The notes below the pieces were generated by a model. The model ran no database searches. It saw only the letters and a list, made by a program, of their open reading frames with translations, and was not told the DNA's origin. From JAFEDN01 sp963795715 (GTDB lineage: Bacteria > Pseudomonadota > Gammaproteobacteria > Coxiellales > Coxiellaceae), in NCBI GenBank assembly GCA_963795715.1, contig CAWCIY010000002.1, positions 1,426,001 to 1,490,000 on the forward strand: 64,000 nucleotides of DNA, written 5' to 3'. Within the stretch, counting starts at the first letter, position 1. Each line of letters begins with the position of its first letter. Position numbers and translations under genes: made by a program. This document shows positions 58,101-64,000 of the stretch, piece by piece.

Positions 58101-60675
58101 TGACAGAAATGCCGCTACGATCACCATTGTTTTCACCATCCAGTTTAAAGCCATTTTGGCCATTCAAGTCCGCTAGTTGAATCACTGCGGGAAATTGTCC
58201 TTGTTTCAAAGTAATCGCGGCAGGGGCAGGAGATGTCGTTATTCGGCCATCGCTTACCACCACACTATATGTTGGTAGGCTTAATCCTGGTCCTTGTTGA
58301 GAAAAAAGAACTGCTTTGTCCATCACTTGTTGTTGTAGAAAAGTAATATTCCCCTGACTGGTTGTTTCGCTTTTTTGGTTATTGGGTACAGTAAAAAACC
58401 CATTTTGCACATCAGTGATAATAAAAATTAAATTGGGATCGACGATCCCATTGTGGATGGCATATAAATGACTGCTGGTCAATGTGAGAGTTTGCCCCGG
58501 AGCAATCGCTAAAGAATTGTGAATCAGCAACGGTAATGGATCAAAATCAATCAAAGCCGGTTGTGGAGAAGTTGTTAAAGTACCATTACTCACAGCCACT
58601 TGATAACTGGGTGCGCTTGGAGAATTATCATGTATAAATTGCACGACGCCATCGCTAATATTTTGCTGTTGAAAAGTTAATATGGATTGATTTGGCGCAG
58701 AAAGAAATTCAAATTGTCCATGTGCCAGATCGCTGATCAGGAAACTCAAATCGCCTTCCGCATTGTCCAGATAGGTGGCTTTTAAATTATTGGACGTCAA
58801 GACGACGGTTTGACCTTGATTGATGAATAGCTGATTATTTTCCAAAATTAAAAATTTATTACTATTAAAGGTAATGTTGGCGGAAATAGGCCCCGTCCAT
58901 GCAATCCCATCGCTGCGTACCGTGATGTTATAAGTAGGCGCATCGGAACTGCCGTCGTGAATAAATAGAATTTGGTCATCCCAGATTTGTTGTTGAGTGA
59001 AATTATTCAGCGCCACATCCGGATTATTGATCGATTCAAATTGCCCATGAATGATATTAGTGGGTATGAATACCAAAGTGCTATTATCGTGATTGCGATC
59101 ATAAGCGGCAAGGTCGAAAGCACTTAAAGAAACAGCTTCACCACTCAATAAAACTAAATTATTATTGACTAAGACAGGTGGAACATCACCAAACACCACA
59201 TAGCTGCGACCTTTACTACTGCCTGCTGGATAAGTAACAGCCGCGATTATTAAATCGGTACACCCATCGCCATTAATATCGCCAGCAATATTGACGGCTC
59301 TGCCACTAGCATCATTATTATTCTCACCATCAAGTTTGAAGCCGTTGATACCATTGAGGCTTGAAAGGCTTAACATCCCATCACCCCCCACTCCTGAACC
59401 ACCAAATACCACGTAGCTACGACCTTTAAAGCTACCTTCCGGATAGCCATGCGCCCCGATGATCAGATCGTCATATCCATCGCCATTGATATCCCCAGCC
59501 GTATTAATGGAATGGCTGCTATAATCATTATTAAATTCACCATCGAGTCTAAAGCCATTGGCGCCATTCAGACTGGAAAGACTGAATAATCCACTGCTGC
59601 CTACTCCCGGCCCGCCAAATACTAGATAAATGCAGCCTTTTCCACTACCTCCTGGATATGCTATAGCCCCAATCAATAGATCGTTATGCCCATCGCCATT
59701 GACATCTCCTGCCCTGCTGACCCACCAACCACTCTGACTATTATTTTCGCCATTCAGTTTAAAACCGTTAGAACCATTAAGGATTGATAATGGGATGATC
59801 CCACTGCTACCCACTTCTGATCCGCCAAATACCACATAACTTCGGCCTTTATTACTTCCTCCCAGATATCCATCAGCCCCAATAATCAAATCGTCATATC
59901 CATCGTCATTAATATCTCCCACCCCACTGACGAGGAAACCACTCCTGTCACCATTATTTTCGCCATCAAGCCTAAAGCCATTACTACCATTAAGACTTGA
60001 TACCGCGATAACTCCATCCTTGCCAACCCCTGGCCTGCCAAATACCACATAACTTCGACCCTTATTATTCCCATACTGGAATGCTCCGATAATCAAATCG
60101 GCATGCCCATCACCATTGATATCTCCGGCCACACTGACAGATTGACCACATTGATCACCGCTGTTTTCACCATCGAGTTTAAAACCGTTGGCGCCATTGA
60201 GACTTGATAATGCAATAACCCCACTGCTGCCAACATTTGGTCCACCAAACACCACATAGCTACGACCTTTACCATTATATTCGCTTGCCGGATAGCCCAA
60301 AGCCCCAATAATCAGATCAGCATACCCATCACCATTAATATCCCCGGCCATACTAACGGGATAACCACTCCAATCTTCATTGTTTTCGCCGTCGATTTTA
60401 AAGCCGTTGACGCCATTGAGGCCGGAAAGACTGATCTGTCCACTACTCCCAATCCCTGAGCCGCCAAACAGCACATAACTGCGGCCTTTCTTACTACCCC
60501 CCGGATACCAATCAGCCCCAATGATCAGATCATCGTGCCCATCCCCATTGATATCTCCCGCGGCGCTGACTGAAACACCACTCACATCACCATTATTTTC
60601 CCCATCCAGTTTAAAACCATTTTGGCCGTTTAAATCCGTTAAATTTAAAACGACCGGAAATTGTCCCTGTTTCAT
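55171..60675 (-). CDS. Receptor-like protein kinase: two FG-GAP propellers, CSPG-like stalk, membrane helix, TKL-type kinase (1834 residues)
   Basis: It starts MKQGQFPVVLNLTDLNG after GGAG. Propeller 1 (about 1-497) has seven blades, followed by three stalk repeats. The chain restarts near residue 824 (KQGQFPAVIQLADLNG) with a second seven-bladed propeller to about 1313 and a single stalk repeat with GIAWTGP. The membrane helix (about 1435-1455, GGVAGAVVGLAVITGLGIGL) ends in CRRKK. The kinase (about 1550-1815) has all key elements: GEGISGTVYRG, VAIK, HRDLKSLN, DFGLAK, GTLGWAAPE and NERPTA, so it should be active. The motifs are those of eukaryotic tyrosine-kinase-like Ser/Thr kinases, not of the usual bacterial PknB type. 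Unlike the gene at 60860 it lacks the RIKITG domain between membrane and kinase. No signal peptide. Acquisition of the kinase from a eukaryotic host is a reasonable inference. Confidence 0.92.
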   Translation of the reverse strand: MKQGQFPVVLNLTDLNGQNGFKLDGENNGDVSGVSVSAAGDINGDGHDDLIIGADWYPGGSKKGRSYVLFGGSGIGSSGQISLSGLNGVNGFKIDGENNEDWSGYPVSMAGDINGDGYADLIIGALGYPASEYNGKGRSYVVFGGPNVGSSGVIALSSLNGANGFKLDGENSGDQCGQSVSVAGDINGDGHADLIIGAFQYGNNKGRSYVVFGRPGVGKDGVIAVSSLNGSNGFRLDGENNGDRSGFLVSGVGDINDDGYDDLIIGADGYLGGSNKGRSYVVFGGSEVGSSGIIPLSILNGSNGFKLNGENNSQSGWWVSRAGDVNGDGHNDLLIGAIAYPGGSGKGCIYLVFGGPGVGSSGLFSLSSLNGANGFRLDGEFNNDYSSHSINTAGDINGDGYDDLIIGAHGYPEGSFKGRSYVVFGGSGVGGDGMLSLSSLNGINGFKLDGENNNDASGRAVNIAGDINGDGCTDLIIAAVTYPAGSSKGRSYVVFGDVPPVLVNNNLVLLSGEAVSLSAFDLAAYDRNHDNSTLVFIPTNIIHGQFESINNPDVALNNFTQQQIWDDQILFIHDGSSDAPTYNITVRSDGIAWTGPISANITFNSNKFLILENNQLFINQGQTVVLTSNNLKATYLDNAEGDLSFLISDLAHGQFEFLSAPNQSILTFQQQNISDGVVQFIHDNSPSAPSYQVAVSNGTLTTSPQPALIDFDPLPLLIHNSLAIAPGQTLTLTSSHLYAIHNGIVDPNLIFIITDVQNGFFTVPNNQKSETTSQGNITFLQQQVMDKAVLFSQQGPGLSLPTYSVVVSDGRITTSPAPAAITLKQGQFPAVIQLADLNGQNGFKLDGENNGDRSGISVSAAGDINGDGYDDLIIGADQYPDGGRKGRSYVVFGGPGIGSSGKLSLSSLHVPNGFKLDGENNNDWSGYPVSMVEDINGDGYVDLMIGASGYLGGNYKGRSYVVFGGPEVGSSGSITLSSLNGANGFKLDGENNNDASSTSASTAGDINGDGYVDLIIGAVHYPGNSDKGRSYVVFGGPGVGSGGVFGFSTLNGSNGFKLDGENNGDDSGRSVSVVGDINGDGYDDLIIGASQYGGLKGRSYVLFGGLGVGSSGLFSLSSLNGVNGFKLDGENNNDRSGFSVNAAGDVNGDKYADLIIGAFGYPGSKNKGRSYVVFGGFGVGSGGVFNLSSLNGTNGFKLDGENNGDRSGISVSAAGDINGDGIADLLIGAEGYPNATYKGRSYVVFGGPGVGSSGDILLSSLNGANGFKLDGEYNNDDSGWYVAAAEDINSDGCADLIIGANGYPGGNAQGRSYVVFGDAPPVLVNNSLSLSPGAKIALQSSHLGAYDRNHNNNTLVFVPSNISHGYFSTLSAPTTPLVNFTQSQVINSTIQFVHDGSLVAPNYNISVYSTGIAWTGPLAANITFSPTNSTTTSDQTASIAGGVAGAVVGLAVITGLGIGLCRRKKPEEDKDLVQNPLIQSSSPFDVQLASITQGDDFPKDTISNKTSSTNQENKDEKQPLIHSLPQQDEEDDFKKISFEISYEVSYADLEIDKAHKLGEGISGTVYRGVYKYNPVAIKELHTQNLSKVAQNELIQEAKIMAEMHSDYLVQLRGICMEAPHFCLVMELMPKGSLYDVLRTNPDWSLSVKYRIALDVVSGLAQLHEKNIIHRDLKSLNILLSDTFRAKISDFGLAKVKSEITSTSQSKGMVGTLGWAAPEVLDQKPHTKSTDIYAFTMVLWEMMVSPYRIPFQGMTATPLIAAKINRGDRQEMIPGTCPPELSNIIRSGWKKSNERPTAQALVKSLSALFSASQHPLTLPPGGLLQSSLWTVAPSS

Positions 60676-60859
60676 GTCTATCTCCTTAGTTAAATGACTG
60701 ATTGCGTTTGGAATCCTCTGAACGCTCCTATGCCCATTACGATCCTAAAACCTGCCAGTGTATACCACGAGTGATAAATTCTCGGCCTCGGCAATGGATA
60801 AACATCGACAGTGACTACTGATCCCAAAGTAATTGTCCAGCCGCCAATCTCTTAAATGA
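60676..60859 (-). repeat. Duplicated kinase-gene leader, copy 2
   Basis: Counterpart of 54904-55170, placed between the second kinase gene and the start of the first. It has the same GGAG site and the same ordered segments but is about 81 bases shorter. Together with the very similar kinase 3' ends this shows that kinase end, leader and MKQG start were duplicated as a block. I see no intact gene and no terminator in it. Confidence 0.8.
60735..60838 (-). pseudogene. Second copy of the group II intron reverse-transcriptase relic, with an 81-base deletion
   Basis: The minus strand reads NYFGISSHCRCL in one frame and PLPRPRIYHSWYTLAGF in another. The segment FKWVNRRSQRKS present in the other copy is missing. 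The deletion is 27 codons long, so it does not change the relation of the flanking frames, but the sequence is dead in either case. Confidence 0.65.
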
Positions 60860-63800
60860 TTAAGAAGACGGCGCAATCGTCAATAAACTACTCTGTAGTA
60901 CTCCCTCCCCTGGCAGCAAAGTCAATGGATGTTCAGAAGTTTCAGCAGCCGCAAATAAAGCACTGAGGCTTTCGACCAATGCCCTGGCAGTCGGCCGCTC
61001 ATTTGATTTTTTCCAGCCTGATCGAATGATGTCCGATAGTTCAGGAGGGCACGTTTCCGGAATCTCCTCTTGTCGATCACCACGGCTTAGTTTTGCAGCA
61101 AGCAATGAGGTTGCCGCCATACCTTGAAAAGGGGTTTGATAAGGGCACACCATCATTTCCCACAGCACCATGGTGAACGCATAAATATCCGCTGACTTGG
61201 CAAAGCGGGGTTTTTCGTCAAACAATTCCGGCGCCGCCCATCCCAGCGTTCCTGCCATCCCTTTTGATTGATTCACAGTGCTAATCTCAGACTTCACTTT
61301 CGCCAGCCCAAAATCGCTGATTTTGGCCCGAAAAGTATCACTGAGCAGTATATTTAAACTCTTTAAATCCCGGTGAATAATATTTCTCTCATGCAACTGC
61401 GCTAATCCCGACACGACATCCAGGGCAAGTCGGTATTTAACCGATAAAGACCAGTTCGGATTCGTTCGGAGTACGTCGTATAATGAACCTCCCGGCATCA
61501 GTTCCATCACTAAACAAAAATGCGGCTCTTCCATACAAACGCCACGCAGTTGTACCAAATAATCCGAATGCATTTCCCCCATGATTTTTGCTTCCCGTGT
61601 TAATTCACTCTGGGCATCTTTACTGAGACCCTGAACATCCAGTTCTTTAATAGCCACTGGATTATACCTGTAGACTCCCCTGTACACGGTTCCATAAGCG
61701 CCTTTACCCAGTTTATGATCTTTGTCAATCTTCAGGTCGGCGTAAGCTACTTCATAGGATATTTCAAACGACATTTTTTTAGAATCATACACTTCGTCTT
61801 GCTGAAGCGAAGAGTGGAATGGAGAATCGACCAACCCCAGCTCCACGCTGGGCTTTTGTGGTTGGTCTTGATACAGCGGACTGCCGGATACCGACAGATT
61901 CATGCTTAAGCTCAGTTGGCTTTTCCGGGCCCGGACAATATGATCAGCAATCTCTCCCGCTGCTTCCCTTAAGTGGTCTGGAGTGAGCTGCGGTCTAAAA
62001 AACGCCGTTACGCCCGGACAACAGGCCGTGCAACCCCGGCGATTCACTTTCACCCAGTGTTCAACCTGATTGCCAATTTCATTGATCAATGCATCTCTTT
62101 TAACGGGTTTCATCCCGGCAAAATTTAAATCCACTCCACGCTCATCCAGAGCAGTTAATAGGCTACGCACCGCGCCCTTAAAGCTCGCCATCTCTCGATT
62201 GGTGGTCGCGTTCAAAAATCCCGTGATTTTGATCCGCTGGGCGATTTCTTTCGCCACCGGACGCACCACCGTCAGGTCATACTCATCCGTGCCTTCGCCC
62301 AGCGCCTGCAATAATTTTTTATTCGCCGCGCGCTTCAGACATACCTGAAAGACCGCGAAGAAAATCCCGATCGTTCCTGACACTACCGCGCCGATAATCG
62401 CTTTTTGCACGGTTGAATATTCCGAGCTTCCACTCGAAGAGGTCGAGGGCGGCGTCTCATTCACCGGTGTAAAGAAAATTCCCGCCGGTTGGCTGGCGCT
62501 TTGCAAACCAAACGCCTGCACCGCACTGCTATAACTGGGGATGGATAAAGAACCGTCCTGCACAAACTGCACCTGTCCGCTGCTGAGTTGTTCCTGACTG
62601 AAAAACGACAGCCAGGTCTGCGGTTGCGCGGTTAAACTAAAATGACCGTGGGTGATATCGCTGACATAAAACATCGCAGTGACATTCAGCACCTGGCCAT
62701 CTGGTTGCATCGCTGACAAATAGCGATTCGACAACACCGTGGCTTCCCCTTGCGTCACCGATAAATAATTATTCACCAACTGCGGCGCATACACACCTTG
62801 ATTGGAAAAATAAACCTGAGTCTGGTTCGGAGCGCTGCTCAGCGATTTAACGCCTTCGACAGTGATGGTATAACTCGGGGTGATCAAACTGCCGTCGTCC
62901 GTCAATTGAATATCGCCGGCCTGCAACTCCGCTAACGTAAAATTATTGACCGATGTTCCCGTCACCGTGGAGGTGATGGTGGCGTGCTGTAAATTACTGA
63001 CCGTGATGATCACTTGACTGGGTGCACTGCCGTCAGTGGCCGTGACATTGAGCATCGCGGGTGTCAAAGTGATACTACCACCCACCGTGATATTGAGCGT
63101 ATTTTGGGTAATGATGGGCGCGCCTTCAAAATTAATGACCGCCGTGCTCGGCAAAGTGGATCGCACCCCATCGCTCACCAGCACGGCATAAGCCGGCGCC
63201 TGATCGTTACCGGCATGGACGAATTCAATTACGCCGCTTTGAATCTGCGCCTGGGTAAAACTCGTGAGATTTTTCGTCACGCCATTGCTCATCGGCACCG
63301 TGGAAAAATAACCGTTCTGCACATTGCCCACGGAAAAAATCAGTTGGCTGTTGTTAAATCCCGCTTCACTCGCTTTCAGATTATTGGAAGAGAATATCAC
63401 CGTCTGACCGTTGCTCAGGGTTAATTGATTGTTCAGTAGAACCGGCCCAGATGGACTCAGGGTTGGGGTTGAAGTCGTGGTTGGCGTAGACGTGCTGGGA
63501 ACGATAGGTGTTGATGATTGTGAGGCACTGGGTGTAGAAGTACTGGTGACAGAAGGAGTTGGTGTCTGAATGGGAGTAGGTGTTTGAGACATGGTGACCG
63601 GCGTAGAAACCACTGTCGTCATTGCTGGGATAAAAGTGATATTGGCCGGAGCAGGTCCTGTCCACGCAATGCCCGCGCTGTAGATGGTCATATTGTAGCT
63701 CGGCGCAAACGCACTGCCGTCATGAACAAACTGCACGCTACCATTGATTAATTGCGGTTGTGTGAAATTAACCAGAGAAATTCCCGGCCGGGTCACAAAC

Positions 63801-64000
63801 TCAAACTGCCCATGCAAAACTGCAGTGGGAACGAACACCAGCGTATTATTGTTATGATTGCGATCATAAGCCGAAAGAAAACTGCTATTCAAAGTCACTG
63901 TCAAGCCGGGATACAAAGACAGGCGGTTCTGCACCAGAGTCGGCGGCGCATCGCCAAAAATGACATAACTACAGCCGGCATTGGTTCGACCCCCGGGCGA
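60860..64000 (-). CDS. Receptor-like protein kinase with RIKITG juxtamembrane domain, 5' end outside window
   Basis: The frame is open at base 64000; the first visible residues (GRTNAGCSYVIFGDAPPTLV) are the end of an FG-GAP propeller, so the internal GTG at 63934 is not the start. Then follow one stalk repeat with GIAWTGP, a Pro/Thr/Ser-rich linker (about 63430-63640), three further stalk repeats, a membrane helix (about 62340-62410, IIGAVVSGTIGIFF) and the family's cytoplasmic domain (RIKITG, RRGCTACCPG, LREAAGEIAD). The kinase (about 60990-61740) has GKGAYGTVYRG, VAIK, HRDLKSLN, DFGLAK and GWAAPE, all intact. It is closely similar to the kinase at 55171-60675. It is the only visible protein combining the juxtamembrane domain with a kinase, and so the key to reading the kinase-less members. 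Confidence 0.92.
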   Translation of the reverse strand, partial: SPGGRTNAGCSYVIFGDAPPTLVQNRLSLYPGLTVTLNSSFLSAYDRNHNNNTLVFVPTAVLHGQFEFVTRPGISLVNFTQPQLINGSVQFVHDGSAFAPSYNMTIYSAGIAWTGPAPANITFIPAMTTVVSTPVTMSQTPTPIQTPTPSVTSTSTPSASQSSTPIVPSTSTPTTTSTPTLSPSGPVLLNNQLTLSNGQTVIFSSNNLKASEAGFNNSQLIFSVGNVQNGYFSTVPMSNGVTKNLTSFTQAQIQSGVIEFVHAGNDQAPAYAVLVSDGVRSTLPSTAVINFEGAPIITQNTLNITVGGSITLTPAMLNVTATDGSAPSQVIITVSNLQHATITSTVTGTSVNNFTLAELQAGDIQLTDDGSLITPSYTITVEGVKSLSSAPNQTQVYFSNQGVYAPQLVNNYLSVTQGEATVLSNRYLSAMQPDGQVLNVTAMFYVSDITHGHFSLTAQPQTWLSFFSQEQLSSGQVQFVQDGSLSIPSYSSAVQAFGLQSASQPAGIFFTPVNETPPSTSSSGSSEYSTVQKAIIGAVVSGTIGIFFAVFQVCLKRAANKKLLQALGEGTDEYDLTVVRPVAKEIAQRIKITGFLNATTNREMASFKGAVRSLLTALDERGVDLNFAGMKPVKRDALINEIGNQVEHWVKVNRRGCTACCPGVTAFFRPQLTPDHLREAAGEIADHIVRARKSQLSLSMNLSVSGSPLYQDQPQKPSVELGLVDSPFHSSLQQDEVYDSKKMSFEISYEVAYADLKIDKDHKLGKGAYGTVYRGVYRYNPVAIKELDVQGLSKDAQSELTREAKIMGEMHSDYLVQLRGVCMEEPHFCLVMELMPGGSLYDVLRTNPNWSLSVKYRLALDVVSGLAQLHERNIIHRDLKSLNILLSDTFRAKISDFGLAKVKSEISTVNQSKGMAGTLGWAAPELFDEKPRFAKSADIYAFTMVLWEMMVCPYQTPFQGMAATSLLAAKLSRGDRQEEIPETCPPELSDIIRSGWKKSNERPTARALVESLSALFAAAETSEHPLTLLPGEGVLQSSLLTIAPSS

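Noticed and set aside
63932..63934. The internal GTG at 63934 as the start of the second receptor kinase
   Set aside because: The frame stays open to the window edge, and the extra codons encode the normal end of an FG-GAP propeller (GCSYVIFGDAPP), so the true start is outside.

Overview
The window looks like a specialised accessory region of a bacterial chromosome. Every gene I can support (about fifteen) lies on the minus strand, most gaps are under 160 bases, and most starts are preceded by a clear GGAGG-type ribosome binding site. I see no tRNA, rRNA, CRISPR array, insertion sequence or recognisable housekeeping gene. The mix of giant integrin/CSPG-like surface-type proteins, eukaryote-like TKL kinases and group II intron debris suggests a host-associated Gram-negative bacterium. 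A protist- or animal-associated gammaproteobacterium of the Legionellales type is my best guess, but no taxonomic marker is present.

The region is dominated by one expanded family of very large modular proteins. The basic unit starts with MK(N/Q)GQFP, has a seven-bladed FG-GAP (integrin-alpha-like, DxDxDG calcium-binding) beta-propeller, and continues into a stalk of about 100-residue CSPG/Cadherin_3-like repeats. Single-chain members end in one transmembrane helix with a small-x3-small-x3-small motif, a conserved cytoplasmic domain of about 120 residues (recognisable by RIKITG, RCCS and AEATP), and a conserved tail (SL..SQ..TPxLS). The largest members are head-to-tail fusions of two or three propeller-stalk units. 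Two members carry an intact tyrosine-kinase-like protein kinase after the membrane helix, so they have the layout of eukaryotic receptor kinases.

Layout from low to high coordinate, against the direction of transcription: N-terminal part of an FG-GAP protein (1-1268); a 430-residue protein of unknown function (1428-2720); a miniature three-bladed family member (2756-4999); an AT-rich archaeal-type AAA/STAND ATPase (5061-6209); FG-GAP giants of 1886 and 2361 residues (6312-11972, 12052-19137); a paralogous pair of coiled-coil proteins (19199-20995, 21027-22811) beside a decapitated copy of the 430-residue gene (22836-22925); a 3140-residue triple-propeller giant (22962-32384); a frameshifted giant (32465-38111); a 2676-residue double-propeller giant (38188-46218); a second frameshifted giant (46293-51948); a SWIM/SNF2 helicase (52025-54817) translationally coupled to a vestigial FG-GAP start; a duplicated leader carrying a group II intron reverse-transcriptase relic; and two receptor-kinase genes (55171-60675 and 60860 to beyond the right edge).

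My inference is that this is a locally amplified, recombining family of receptor- or adhesin-like proteins, part of which signals through the linked kinases. The domain between membrane and kinase in one kinase gene is the same domain that ends the kinase-less members, which ties the two groups together. None of the visible members has an N-terminal signal peptide, so how the propellers leave the cytoplasm, if they do, is an open question.
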